From NCBI GenBank assembly GCA_031308135.1, contig JAHLJT010000631.1, positions 212,148,731 to 212,212,730 on the forward strand: 64,000 bases of DNA, in the 5' to 3' direction. Source of the stretch: Acheta domesticus (lineage: Eukaryota; Arthropoda; Insecta; Orthoptera; Gryllidae). Positions 46,441-59,158 of this stretch are shown in pieces (position 1 is the first letter of the stretch; the number at the start of each line of letters is the position of its first letter). The notes below the pieces were generated by a model. It saw only the letters and a program-made list of their open reading frames with translations. It did not search any database and had not been told where the DNA came from. A program made the translations under genes and the position numbers.

Positions 46441-49112
46441 ACTACGTAGAAGGCGGACTGACGTCACAATATAGGGAAATGTAATGCTGCGGAAAACCGA
46501 TTTCGAAATTTTAATGGAAATACACGTTTTGGGGTCCCCTGCAACCGAGAAAGTGTTTTTTTTCAAAACGTCCGTCCGTCCGTCCGTCTGTCTGTCCGAA
46601 CGTCTGTCCGTCAGTCTGTGAACAACATTAGCGCCCAAACCATACGTGCGATTTCTTCCAAAATGGATATTCTCTGTTTGATATGCGTCCACTAAAGGCG
46701 CCGCGATTTCGAAAAACTTTCTCTATGATTTGGGGGTACTTTATATACCCCCCCAACATTGCTTTAAATAATGTCACATAGTTCTTCGAAAATTGAATAG
46801 TTTTCTGTGAAAACTAGCTCAAAATTCCGTATTTTCAGAAACGCTCAAGCGCCATTTTCTCAAAAATGGCTTCAATTTTTTTTATACAAACCCATTGAAT
46901 GGATAGTGCTTATCACACTCTTTAATATGGCGTCAAGTTCATTTTGGGGTACTTTTTTGTTTTTTCAAAAATTACTCAAATTGAATTTTTTGAAAGATCT
47001 CTCACATCTTTAATATTCACATTTCCAGCAATTTGTGAACACCATTGTGTTTGTGACAGTAAGTGCTTTAAATGACTTCAAATGAAGTTTTTCGAAAACT
47101 CAAAAATTTTCTGTGAAAAAGAGCTTCATATTTCACATTTTTAGTATAGCTTAAATACTAGTTACTTGAAAACGGCTCCAAATTTTTTAGAGGAAATTGC
47201 TATTTAGGACGAGATTTTAGTGTTCTTTAAAATTCTAACATTTATATCTCCGTTCTAACATTAGGATACCAAAAAATTAAGAAAATGTCAAAAAATGTTC
47301 TTTGGGCGGCGATAGAGGGTCGCTGACATGCTGAGCAATTCCGATAGCTAGCTCAGTCCCAAAAAAATATAAAACTAATACGGGAAAGTCTGAGCCATTC
47401 TGTTACATCTCTAGTTTTAATTCAAAATAACTACAATCCCATGGTTTATTCCGAATATCCGAGTTACGCAAAACCAGCCATCCAATGACTGTATACCTAA
47501 TTTTATTTCCCGTGTACATGCGTATTTACGGAGTAATATACGTGGTGTAAGGAAAGTTATGTTTTGTTGCGCGAAAAAACCGCGAAATTTTCGCAAAAAA
47601 CCAAATCATTGCCGGACCCTGATAACGAAAAAGTGGATAAAACCACTTGCTAAATTGAGAGAAAATCCCCTAATACGTAGTGTAGCCAGAACCTGTTTTG
47701 TGGGTTCTTGAAAACGAAAAACCAATTGAATGAAAAAGGTCTTTCAGTGAGCCAAAAGTAAATTTATCAACCTCTGGCTTTGACTAAGAGACATGAGAGA
47801 CACTACTATTCGTGCTGAATTAGCAACGCTCACGAATCGAAATTGACTCCTTCGCAGCGGCATGATTCCTTCGCACTGCTCTCCCTCCCACGACACAGCG
47901 TCTGATCAATGAGTGACATAAAAAAAATGAAACATGTTAGGCCATGGAAATTTCTTTCTCGCATGCGGCCCGCGGGGCCGCCAGTTGGAAAGCCCTGGCC
48001 TAAACCATACGTAGGATTTGTTTTTTAAATTGAAGAAACCCCTGTCCATCTGGCTAGAAAATAATTTATTGCCGGGTCCTGATAACGACAAAGTGGATAA
48101 ATCCAGTTGATAATTAAGAAAAAAATCTCCTAACACATGGTGCTGCCAGAATCCCTGCCAATTGAAAGCAAAACGCCAGTCTGTCTGTGAACAACACTAG
48201 CGACTAAACCGTGCAGCCGATTTTCTCCAAAATTGATATTTCCCGATCGATCTGACTGATCTCGTGGCTCCTTGAATTTGAAACCGATATTTTAATTTTG
48301 GGGGATACCGTAATACGTATAGGTATTATGAGAAGGCTATACTATACTATACTTATGTTTAGGATATCTCTGTCTTTTCAAGAAATAGAACTTGCAAATT
48401 AGTTCAAAATGCTGCAAAAAAGAAGTGATCAGAAATGTTACATATATTAACAAGGGGCAATAGAAGGTTAAATAATGTCAAGTAACGTTTCTCGAGAACT
48501 CAACAGTTTTCTTGGGAAACTAGCTCAAAATTCCGCATTTGCAGAAACACTCAAACGCCATTTTCTCATAAATGGCTCCAAATTGTTCTTCAAACTTTTC
48601 GAAGAGAGAGTGCTAATTGCACTCTTTAATGTGACGCAAAGTTCATTTTTTTTAATTACCCAAAGATAATTTTTTTAAAGATCTCTCACATGGTTAATAT
48701 GCACATTTCCAGCAATTTGTAAACACTATTGTATTTGTGAGTACAAACTGTGTGCTTCAGATGACTTTAAATGAAGTTTTTCGAAAACTCAAAAATGTTA
48801 TATAAAAAGAGCTTCAAATTTCAAATAAACAGTAGCGCAAAATCGCCATTTTCTTAATAATAGCTCCAAATTTTGAAAGAAAATTGCCATTTAGGAAGAA
48901 GTTCTACCGTTTTTTTGATATTCTTAAAATAATATTTCCATTCTACTAATAGAAAACCGAAAAATTAAGAAAATGTCAAAAAGAAAATGTTCTTTGGGCA
49001 GCGATAGATGGCAGCTGGCAAAAGTATGTGGCAAATCCGAATGGCTAACTGGGATCAAAGGAAATAGAACACTAATACGGGAAAGTCTGTGCCATTCTTG
49101 CGCCACTAGTTT
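46440..49112 (-). repeat. Family R repeats, copies D-F, inverse orientation
   Basis: At least three adjoining copies: 46466-47416 (starts 'aatatagggaaatgtaatgc', ends 'tgttacatctctag'), 47505-48300 and 48440-49112 (ends 'tgcgccactag'). Shared words include 'gtccgtccgtccgtctgtc', 'aacaacattagcgcc', 'aaacgccattttct', 'ctcaaaattccg', 'gagtgctaattgcactctttaa' and 'ttgggcagcgatagatggcagc'. The block separates the Transib region from AP5Z1. Confidence 0.7.
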
Positions 49113-49565
49113 GAACGTATAAATGTGCATGCGTGTTTCGGCCTCCTTTTGACAAGTTTCGGACAGTTCGTCGGGCAGTCAAGATCAGTCGTATGTTTGA
49201 GCTCGTAGGGGATACATACATTATTATGGGCTTAGAGGAAATAATTTGTGTTAAAGATCAAGCAAGGAACGGACGTAAAATTACAGGTTGCAACTTTCCC
49301 ATAACAATGTATTTTGTCCTTTTACACAATACTGTAACAGCAACTGCATCAGCTGGCACCAATTCTTGAATTCAAATCAGGCGTCGGACACAGTCACTGA
49401 CACATGCCCTGCAGCACTCATGAACAGCTGATGGTAGTGATTCACAGCTGTTCTGCCAACCCGCAGCTGGATACAACACCATTGCTATTATTTGTATAAG
49501 TAGTTATAGAAAAGGCTGCTGAGGTTATGCCCTTGTTTTTAAGCTAAAGTGTTTTTCCAGCAAGA

Positions 49566-52500
49566 ATGGCTAATTGCCGAAGTGTCGTGAAACATTATGA
49601 GTACGACCTGTTTAAAAAATTACCCGAAGAAATAAATTAGTGTGTGTTGTATTAAAAGTATATTTTTTTTCAGGAATATGAATGTTCAGCAATTGGGAGA
49701 TTTGTGGAATCGCTTCAATAGAAAAGGACCAACTGTTGATGTTCTTCGAGAAATCTTAATGTATTATATTCATCATAAGTATTTCCCGCCGGTAATGCAA
49801 AAGACTTGTGATACATTGCTTGCGTCTGTGGATTTAAAGCATGTATCAAAGAAACAGAAAAATATAATTTTTCAAATCATGGAAGAAGTGAGTGTATACC
49901 TGGAAAGTAGTATTGTTGAACAAGTCACTTTTGCTTCAGATAAAAATAATCATACTTCATTAGTTAACTGCATTCTCGTTGGAGGTTTAATTCCTTTATT
50001 AGATGAAGTCACAGTAGAAAAGTTACTTAGGTATGTTCACTTTGTTGTGTATGAAATATAAATAAGGTTATTTACTCTTTAATAAACGTATTTCTCCTTG
50101 TTTTGACCTTTTCAATTGATTTGGGTGGTCACTAACTTTATTATTACATATGTGCTTCTTTAATCATTGAAAAATTCTTTAGTCTATTTCGTTATAAAAT
50201 TATAAATCCTATTATTTGAAAACTATTTTGTATTTACAGTTTCCTTAAAAAATCAGAGGTGCCTGTGGAGGAACGAGGGAAGCTCCTGTTATGTTTACTT
50301 GTTATTCACGGGACTTACCCCGCTTTAATATCAGTAGAAAATTTATCACGATTGGGTAGTTTAATGGAAACCTGGTTTACTCCTGTACAAAGCAAACCGG
50401 TTGCTTCTTCTGTTTCATTGTTCAGTCGATCTGATTCGTATGCAGCCACTGAAGTTGATGGCAGTTGTGCTGGAGACGTACACACAGTGTTAACTTTAGG
50501 TATGGGTGCCAAATATTAGTTTCATTAAATTATTAGTAAAATTTGTAAATTAAATTTTCAAAAAAGTACAGAAATATGTTAAAATTATTTAATTGTTTTC
50601 TTGCTTCTAGCTAATAACTTCAGTGACAACCATCTGATGAGTATTCATTGTTTTTCCAATATTCGAGAATGGCTTGGAAAACAGACGATTCATAAGAATA
50701 GAAAGCTCACAGAAAGTTTACGGGAGTACTGTAATCTTGTTGTAGAACAATGCTTTAGGCCTGCTCGAAAAGAACATGATATTGCACTTCAAAAGGCTGT
50801 GCGTAATTGTAATTCTTGTAAATGGTTTTTGCTGTAACGTTTTAAATTCTGTTTAATGGAAGTTTTGTATTGTTCATAGTAATTGATAGAACTTTTATTG
50901 TCTTTCTTAAGGTATTATGTGAGGTTCTTGATATAATGAATCAATTGGTACAGATGGATACATTGCATGGGCCTCATTGTCTCATAATAGTTAAAAGAAT
51001 TCAAAATAATATTAAAGAAAATTTTAAAGGTGATTATCGTGATATTCATGTTTTTGTTCGAGTCTTATCTTTTCTATTAAACTTTGGTAAGTGTTAATGT
51101 TTTGTCACTTATTATCTTTTTGTTGTATTTATATGTTATTAATTACGGATTCTTCAAAAATTGCAATTTAATTAAATCCACACAAATTGCAGGGGAATCA
51201 ACAGGTTACAATTCACAATTAGTTTGTGAATATTTTTTGCAAGACATGATCTATCGTAGTTATACATCTGGATTGGCTGCCACAGACACAATCTTATTTC
51301 TTTTAGAAAACAGGAATAAATTGATAGCTCTTCAAGAACCATTACTACAACGATTTTTTCCAAACATATTAAAAATAATTGCTTGTCATCCGTGTGTTGT
51401 TATTGAAGAATTCATGGAACTTCTACCTGACTTTATATCGCCATCTACTGCAATTGAGGTAAGTATATTGAAAACCTTCATATGTTATTTTTGAATTTTG
51501 ATTCATAACTACTTTATAATCTATAATTTATTGCAGTATTATTGCCAAAATAAACAATTTTTTCCTCTAGAGAAAAATTAAATCACTGCTGAGAATTTTA
51601 TTTCGCTGCTAATATGTATCAGCCATTTCATATAAAAGAGGAAAATATGTACAAAATTATATTTGTGTATAAGCCTAAATTTATGAGGTATACATTCTTT
51701 CTCTCATTTCAGTGGGATTATGATAATCCAGAGGTGTCCAACATGCAAAGCCTCAACTAAAATATTTAATATGGTTGTGGGGCATATTTACATTACTCAG
51801 ATAATCCACGCCTGTCATCCCTGTATTGTTGATCATGGCAGTTTTCCCAGCTCGCTCAAAAACGGGGAGGAGAAGGAATCATTAGTGATATTGTGCATAA
51901 TGCAGTGAAATACATTAGGATGATTTTGAATTTCTGAATTTACTAGAAAGAAATTCTTAAATCTAAACTTATTCTTCCCAAATTTATGTTAAGGGAATGT
52001 TGATCCCAACAGGGTGCGTGCATTAGGCGTGCTATGTTTTCTCTCAATATGAATGCAAGGAACTTTATCTTTTGACTAATAACCTTCCGTGGGCCACAAA
52101 AAATGGCACTGTGAGCTGCCTATTTGACAACCCTGTGATAATTAAATAATCAATTATGAATTGGGTGTTATTTGAACATTTAAATGTGAGTGGTGATGGT
52201 AAACATTTCATAAGTGATATATTTGAAGAGTTGGTGTTTCATGATTGCCAGAACTGTGATGAACAGTGATTTATTTTACTATTGCTTTCAGGTATTTCAT
52301 AGTATTTTAGATCTTCCTCTTCTGGCAGCAACATTATGTCTTCATCAAGCTCCCATGTTAGCACAAGCAGACAGTGCAGGATCTATGGATACAGAGTGGG
52401 CTACATTACTACGAAGAGCCCGAAGTGTAGAATTTCAGCATGTTTTCAATTATATGATGAGAATTGAAGCTGGGCAAGAAATTGCCCTTTCAAAGTATGT

Positions 52501-55500
52501 TCTTTAATGGAATACTTTCTGTGAGAGCATAATTTTGAGTGTTTTTTGACTGAGTTTGACTCGTTAATTGATTAGTAGAGTCTATTAATAGTGCCACAAT
52601 TTTTGTTTGTTTTTTTTTATTTCTGGTAATGGATTATTATTCATGGAACTTGTTTTTCATATTTTTATAATATTTTTCAAATTATTCATAGTCTACAAAA
52701 TAATTTATGTATTTTTAGGATGCCGGCGTATATGAAATTACTACACAAAATAAGTAATCATAGTCTGGTGAACACATGTTGCCAGATTGTTCCTCTACTT
52801 TTGGAGAGTTACTATGATGTAATTGAAAAATGGAAAGATGTTTCTTGTATAGCACAAGTTATTCTCAATATGTTTAGTCGATTACAAGTTCTGTATGATT
52901 CTCCTGGATACATTTCATCTGTTCACAGGTGAGGGAAATACTCTTTGTGTGTTTTCTTTTGCTAAATTGATATGCACATTCAATTCATATTTTTTACTAG
53001 TGGACCTGGCAATGCTTTGCTATTATAGTCAGTCAAACACACTATTGGTCACATCAGTGCATATCACACAATACTGGTCACATGATTGTTAATCATGTTT
53101 TATGCTAGGGTAAAAATTCTAATAGATGAAAAACTTTTTTGCAAGTAAGGGTTTGTTTTGTGTCATGGTTTGGATGTGGTTGTCAAGTATCCTATTGTTA
53201 AAACATGCTTCCTCAAATTTGGGCTAGTATTCCCTATGACATTATTTTGGAGAAATTTGATTTACGTGTCTGAGATTAAATAATTCTGACCGAAATTGCA
53301 GAATTGCTGGGGCAAAATATTTCTATGCAGTGAAAACATGATTAATCCTTGACTTTGCAGTGAGTTGCAGAGTTCAGGAGCGCTTGAATTATTATAAACG
53401 AATAAATCGTCAACAACGCCCCCACATGTCCGATTTAATTCAAACTACTCTTTTAAACACTCCCATTAGACTAATAAGAACAAAGTGTGAAAATTTTAGC
53501 GAAATTGGTCAATTAGTTTTGCGTCTATGTGCGACATATATACGCACTTTCCCTTTTATTTATATACAGATTTTATATTTTTACTTTCCCGTATACTATA
53601 AGTATTTATAGGTAAAGTGATGATTTTCGACAGAAAAACTCTTATTACAAGGCCCTGTAATTAAAAATCCAGTTTTTAAATTAAGAAAAAAATCTCCTAA
53701 CATGTGATGCAGCTAGAATCCCTGTTTTGTGGAACCTTGATACCGAAAAGCCAATTGAAAGCAAAACGTCTGTCCGTCTATCTGCGATCAACGGTAGCCA
53801 CTAAACCGTTCAGCCGATTTTCTCCAAAATTCTTACTCCCCGATCGATCTGACTCATTTCGGGGCCCCTTGAATTTGAAATTGATAATTTAAATTTGGGA
53901 GTTACTTTACATGAAGCCCCTGGGACATAAATAAAATAATAAAAAAAATAAAATAAATTAAAAAAAAAACAAAAACAAAAAAAAAAAAAAAAAAAAAAAA
54001 CGGTGTCTTTCTACAACTACAATTGTGAAGGCGCGATTGTTTTTCTTAATGAAATATGCTTCTCAAAAACACATTCAAATAACGTCATGTTGATTTTTTT
54101 GAAAATCGAGTAGTTTTTCTATAATTTCCTGGCAAACATAATAGCCCGCTCGAAATAGACTGCGCTGCGTTTTCGTCGTTTTCTTACAACTACAATTTTA
54201 AAAATACATTTTTTTCTCAATTACTTGTATTTATCAAAACTACATCTTCAAATAACGTCATGCTTAATTTTTTCAAAATACGAGTAGTTTTTCTATAATT
54301 TTGTGACAAACACAATAGCCCACTGTAAATTTGCTGCACTTCGGACAGCTAGATACGTCATAAATTATTTTTTGCAATTTTGTATATTATTTCTTTGTTC
54401 GTTTCTTACATTCGACCGTTTGTTATAAATTTACACATTAATATTTTAGAAATTGTTTATTTTGAAATATTTGAAGTAAGGAAAAAGAATTATTAGCTCT
54501 CAGAATTGCGACAATGCTGGGTCTGCAATAATGGAATTCACTTTGCGCTCGCGAATATGTGAGTAACGCGTGATTGTTTGTGACCTAATGGAGGTGTATA
54601 AAAAGGAGTTATAATTGTCTAATTTATGTTATTTGAATGAAAATATTTAGTTTTCGCACCAAAAGCTGTACCAGTTGTAGTGAGTAGAGTATATGTTGCA
54701 TGGTTTTAAAATACTCTTCTCTAATCATGGCCCTATGGTATGTATTTCTATATTGTCCAGGGTATCAGGCTTCTTTTTCCAGTACAGGTTTACAAAATTG
54801 TGTATTCTGTTCTTGTGCAGTGGTAGAATTCACGTAGTTCTGACAACACTGCGATGGAAACAGTGAGTTGTACGCTTCTTGGTTGAATTGGACGTTTTCA
54901 AATAATAGCTAAGATGCTACTAGGGCATAAAGTCTAATATTTCCGTACTACGTAACTGTTTCCTCTAGTGCGGGAAAGTAAGTGCTATTGTAGCACCACT
55001 AATTTTTTATTTCATTTTATAATCATTTCATTCACTTGAAGCCAGTGCTGCTACTGTTACTGTTAATATGTATGATGACTATTAAATTATATTATAAGTA
55101 TTATAACTATGTCTATTAAATTAATAATTTTTTGGGGGCGCGTTCCGGGACCTAAAATTCTACATATCAAGCTTACCATTTAGGTACTCTTAGCTAGCAA
55201 CTTAACAGAACATTTTAATCACACAAACAATTCAGCTTACAACAAATAAAATAACGTACACCTCATCACTCTTTCATCAATATTATTATCAAATCAGTAT
55301 CAGTATTAGTATTAACATTATTATCAGTAAATTTTACCTGTCAGTTCAAAATAACAAAAAGTGACAAACTTTCCGTAGTCTAGTTATGATTAGTAATCTG
55401 AAAAATTAAATTTTTGTCCCTTCACATAAAAATTTCATTGATGACATTAAGCAATTCAGTCATTACGATAAAATAAGTATTTACTATTACAGACCAAAAC

Positions 55501-58500
55501 AATATCCATGTACTTGTTAAGATCTTGGTAAATATAAAACGTAAATATTCATGGAAATGCAGTGGAAACTTTTCTACAGCTCCCCTTCTGTGCGATGCAA
55601 TCGCACGGGTTCAGCTAGTAACATATGTCGCGCCTTCCTTGCGACGCGTCTCCCAACCCCTTGTGGGGCGTTGAGCGCTTGGAGTAATCCTCCGTTACAT
55701 CTATTCTTTTAATTTGGAGTAATGAAAGGCAAGCGACTTCGCTCTGAGCCACCAGATGATAGTATATAAGAAAGTTCGGCTTAAGTCTAGTGTATACGGT
55801 ACAACTTAACCCTTAGCTGCCGACTTGGGGATTCAGTCACTGGTCCCGTGGACTCATAACACATTGTTTCAAATATTACAGTATTTATTTGTATTTCGAG
55901 TGAAGAACATTGAAACTTACGATAAATGATAACTAAAGAAAACATTAATAAACATTATTAACATATAGTTGTTAATAAGTTATCCAATGAGAGAATATCA
56001 TGTGTGATTAGGAATGGTTGAATAAAGTTATGCAGACTTTGAATTTAACGAATTTATCGTTATAATAAAAAATTATTGAATATTAAAGAATGTATAAATG
56101 AAAAGTACTATAACTGATACTATAACTATGATGAGTAATGATCATTTTCAATTTGATCCGAAGATACTCTCAAAACTACTGAACATTTGCTCCACACATT
56201 GAACAATATTTTCCTCTTAATCATGATCATTAATATTTACACACGTACTTAACAGGCTAGACGTTTTTCTGTACATTGCACTTTCTTCAGAGGCGCATCA
56301 AAACGTACCTACTAGCAAAGTGCAATGGGCACTCATTGAAAGCATTAAATACTTACAATTGGTAATACTCATTTATAGTAATATGGTCGGTAGCTACAAT
56401 TACAATCGTTTTAACAACGCAACACTTCTCTGAGCAAGACCTTGCTCGGCCATTTTATTCTTCCATTCCCGCCAATTTGCGAAGATACACATGACGCCAT
56501 ATTCCCGTTTCCATTTTAGCCACAAATTTCAAACAACGCAAATTTCGTAGCTTTGTATTAATAAAGGAAAGCTGCGATCTATTCAATACATAATTTCCTC
56601 CACTCCTATTTTCTTTTCTTTTTTTGGTACCTCATTTGTTTAAAACCGTTCACTGGGAGCCGATTACGAGGGACATGAAAATCGGCCTCTTTACAGCTTT
56701 AATATACTGGGTGAGTCACGTAACTTTAGCACCTTCTGTAACTTTTGAACGGTTGAAGTTATTGCAATGGTTTTCACGGAATTGCATGAGGGAAAGGGGC
56801 TAATTGATACGTGCATTAATTTCTATTTTATCACTTGCGTTTTACGAGATTTTTGAGGTAACTTTGTTTTTTTAAATGGAACTATACATATTTTTTCAGT
56901 TCACAATGATGACCGTAAAAAGACGAATCCAATGATATACATATTGTCATATATTAGATAAACATTTTTTTGAGTAATTTTGATTTTTGCGAGTGGTGTT
57001 TAACGGACATTTTGAATAGTCTACCACACAAGGTCACGCAGCGCTCCACCAGCAACGCGCGACCGGGCAAGGGAAGGGAGATTTGAAGATACGAAACATA
57101 TTCCAAATATTCACAAAACCATTACAGTTTTTTCCTGACTGTGCTTTCCATCCTTCCGCATTTTCAGATTTTTGTCTTTCTTTGATTGAAGGATGGAAAA
57201 TAAGGATTTGACGTATGTATTGTTATAAAGTTGTTTATAACTTCAACTTCATTTAATGGGGTTTCATAAGATACGTATTAATGGGATCTTGAAACACAGC
57301 ACAATAAGAATAAATAATTAAGACTGTACAAAAATATTGCATATTTTGAGCAAACAATTTCAATGTTAATAAGCATATAATAATAACAACTTAAGGATAG
57401 AATCAATCTTATTTCAATACACAGTACTTATGACAAATCCATATTTTCAATTCCTAGGAAACACAAAATATTTGAAAATGGGTCAGGATGAGCAGCAGAG
57501 GTCAGGAAAAAATGCAACAGTGTTGGGAATATTTGGAATATGTTTCGTATCCTCTTGTACGAAAATCCCTTTCCCGAGTCCGCGTTTGCTGGGGGAGCGC
57601 TGAGTGACCTTGTGGGGCTGACAGTTACAATAAAAATGTCCGTTAAACACTAGTCGCAAAAAAATCAAAATTACTCAAAAAAATGCTTATCTAACATACA
57701 ACAATATTTATACATATATTTGGATTTGTTTTTTCACGCTTGGCATGATAGACCGAAAAAATATGTATAGTCCCATTTGAAAAAACAAAGCTACCTCAAA
57801 TATCTCGTAAAATATAAGTGATAGAACAGAAATCAATACACATTTCAATTAGCCCCATTTCCTCATTCACTTCCGTGAAAACTGCATTGCAATATCTTCA
57901 ACCGTTCAAAAGTTACAGGTGGTGCTAAAGTTACGTGACTCATCCTGTATATGATAATATTATCTTCCATCGCAGCAAAGTAATTACATTTATTTTATAT
58001 AATAAGAGTTGAAAATATTTTATTTTGTTTTAAGTGCACAAGTGTTATTAATACTAAGATAAGGCATTGCACGTTATAAATATTATACAAGTGTCTTAGG
58101 TTGACCAGAAATGTACGATGCCAAATGAGCGTGCTTTCTTTTGACACCGGATATGTTTTACGGATCCAAATTCATTGAAATGTCTTTGGGTGGTGAGATA
58201 GTATGCATGTTTACCAAAAATGTTTTGATATTTTAATCCCCAAGAAAAGTTATGTGTTTATATTGTATTATAAGGGGACTATTTAAATTTACTGCGCTAA
58301 TGATATCAAAAACCAAATCCGTACAGTCAGTTGAAAACCTATTCGTTTCTGGTAAACGATATACAAGAATCAAACTGGCATCTCATTTTTCCGATTGACC
58401 TCATCATATACAGCATGTATATATTTCTTACACCGTGGGATAAAATGTTTAATTTTTTTACTTTTCTCGCAGGTGTTTACTTCTGCATTTCAAACAGCTT

Positions 58501-58952
58501 TTCAAGGCGTGTCCTGGTCTGATATTCTCCATACCATCAGAAATAGTCGACTATGTTTCAGCAACCAAAAATTATGACGCTTTTCCACAATTGTATATCC
58601 ATATAATTTATGTTATTGGCGAACACAGTATTAGTTCTGACTGGTGGGTATTTAGAAATTTCTATGTGTTTAAACTGTAGTAGTTTGCAATTAAGAAACA
58701 TCAATTTCCACCAAAAATAATTGTCAACATTTTATTAGTCTTTTTTGTTTGAATTAATTTTTTTGAAACTTTGTGAATCAATGTGTTTGATTATTTTTTA
58801 AATTTTTCTCCAGGGATACTCACAACCGACAACATTTAATACAATATTATGAAGTAATTGAATGTACCATTTATGAAATTTTGGCCCAATTTGCTACAAG
58901 TGAATCCGTGTGTTTCGAATTGTTAAATGTGGCTAGCTCAACATTAGCTAAG
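49566..58952 (+). CDS. AP5Z1: AP-5 complex subunit zeta-1 (AP5Z1), ten exons, 3' incomplete
   Basis: AP5Z1 is the zeta subunit of adaptor complex AP-5, acting with SPG11/SPG15 in late endosomes and lysosomes. Exons: 49566-49600, 49674-50030, 50240-50499, 50611-50798, 50912-51086, 51193-51458, 52292-52494, 52719-52928, 58473-58643, 58814-58952. All junction phases agree over 668 codons. By-eye matches to human AP5Z1: ATEVDGSCAGDVHTVLTL (TEVDGAVATDFFTVLSS), EYCNLVVEQ ... ALQKA (EYCQRLIEQ ... DLQKA), FPNILKIIA ... VFHSILDLPLLAATL (FPNLFKFLA ... MLHALLDLPCLTAVL), FQHVFNYMMR, SPGYISSVHR, YVIGEH. Human is about 807 residues, so about 100 C-terminal residues are missing and not seen before 64000. 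Exon 1 is uncertain: its donor GTACGA is weak and ATG 49678 is the alternative. It consists of alpha-solenoid helices, with no signal or membrane segment. Confidence 0.85.
51459..52291. other. AP5Z1 intron 6: no element recognised
   Basis: An intron of 833 bp. The part 51710-51910 has a slightly richer composition ('gattatgataatccagaggt', 'ccagctcgctcaaaaacggg'), perhaps an old repeat, but without a partner here. Confidence 0.4.
52997..53570 (-). mobile_element. Non-autonomous Helitron, 574 bp
   Basis: On minus the 5' end is A|TCTGTATATAAATAAAAGG and the 3' end is GCAAAGCATTGCCAGG-TCCACTAG|T. This matches Helitron rules: 5' TC, 3' CTAG preceded by a small hairpin (GCAA/TTGC), insertion between A and T, no target duplication and no terminal inverted repeat. 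The words AAACTAATTGACCAATTTCG near the 5' end are typical of arthropod Helitron-like repeats. It is non-coding and lies in AP5Z1 intron 8. Confidence 0.72.
53571..53931 (+). repeat. Family R fragment, copy G
   Basis: Starts 'tttactttcccgtatac', has 'gaatccctgttttgtgg', 'taccgaaaagccaattgaaagc', 'gtctgtccgtctatctg' and 'ccgatcgatctgactcatttc', and ends at an A-rich tract. It matches 48060-48300. Confidence 0.65.
53932..54000. repeat. A-rich low-complexity tract
   Basis: About 69 nt of A with scattered T and C, ending in 22 A's at the junction between a family R fragment and a tandem repeat. Confidence 0.9.
54004..54330. repeat. Two diverged tandem units of about 165 bp
   Basis: Unit 1 (54007-54150) and unit 2 (54180-54322) share in order 'acaactacaatt', 'tcaaataacgtcatg', 'ttttttgaaaatcgagtag' / 'aatacgagtagtttttctat', 'aatttcctggcaaacataat' / 'attttgtgacaaacacaat' and 'agcccgct' / 'agcccact'. 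It is a derivative of the family R body. Confidence 0.75.
54876..55012 (+). repeat. Unoccupied paralogue of the copia insertion site
   Basis: Contains cttcttggttgaattgg, ttttcaaataatagctaag and gtgctattgtagcaccacta. In the copia-bearing copy the same run reads gtgctgttgtaac | LTR ... LTR gtaac | accactag. The uninterrupted copy confirms the GTAAC duplication and both copia ends. Confidence 0.8.
55075..55618 (+). mobile_element. Helitron-like 3' end with terminal hairpin, 5' end uncertain
   Basis: At 55590-55606 GTGCGAT-GCA-ATCGCAC forms a 7-bp hairpin. It is followed by GGGTTCAG and CTAG|T (55615-55618), the Helitron 3' signature. The upstream body to at least 55075 shares GGGGCGCGTTCC with 2160-2240. 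The 5' TC end could not be placed, so the start is arbitrary. Confidence 0.55.
55620..56700. other. AP5Z1 intron 8, middle: no element recognised
   Basis: AT-rich, with GC-richer patches at 55625-55700. No frames above 60 codons with motifs, no repeat partner in the window. Confidence 0.4.
56704..57950. mobile_element. Large foldback element, arms of about 440 bp
   Basis: The left end CTGGGTGAGTCACGTAACTT and the right end, inverted, CAGGATGAGTCACGTAACTT are flanked by TATA on both sides. Pairing continues for about 440 bp (for example left gaaacatattccaaatattc with right gaatatttggaatatgtttc, and ttttttcctgac with gtcaggaaaaa), leaving a spacer of about 350 bp at 57142-57497. Both arms are diverged, and neither arm nor spacer encodes a transposase. 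It is a non-autonomous DNA transposon in AP5Z1 intron 8. Confidence 0.8.
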
Positions 58953-59051
58953 GTAATAAACTATGTTATTCTTGAAATATTAATATTTACACTTAAAACA
59001 TTGGAATTAAATGTTTGTCCAACTTCCCAACTACCTGTATCTCACCTTATT

Positions 59052-59158
59052 CTGCGATTTTTCTAACTTTGCCTCTCAACGCCTGACTTCACGATGGAAT
59101 ATGTCACGGTATTTCGCGTCTTTCTCAGTCGTGCCCCCAGACAGCCCGCTAGTATGCT
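59052..59158 (+). repeat. Partial 'TATACTGCG'-family MITE interrupted by a hAT-like element
   Basis: 'tctgcgatttttctaac', 'cgatggaatatgtcacggta' and 'ttctcagtcgtgcc' match the left half of the 257-bp MITEs. The right half is absent; a hAT-like element starts at about 59159. Confidence 0.6.

Noticed and set aside
46560..46620. GTCC tetranucleotide run as a microsatellite
   Set aside because: The same GTCCGTCC patch recurs at the same place in several family R copies, so it is part of that repeat.
49602..49673. Continuation of AP5Z1 exon 1 to the TAG at 49636
   Set aside because: Reading on reaches a stop and the late GT would create TAG with the next exon. The donor at 49601 keeps phase, though it is weak.
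53360..53611. Possible extra AP5Z1 exon (frame starting MSCRVQERLNYYKR)
   Set aside because: Joining exon 8 directly to 58473 preserves phase and homology; this frame lies in a Helitron and matches nothing in AP5Z1.
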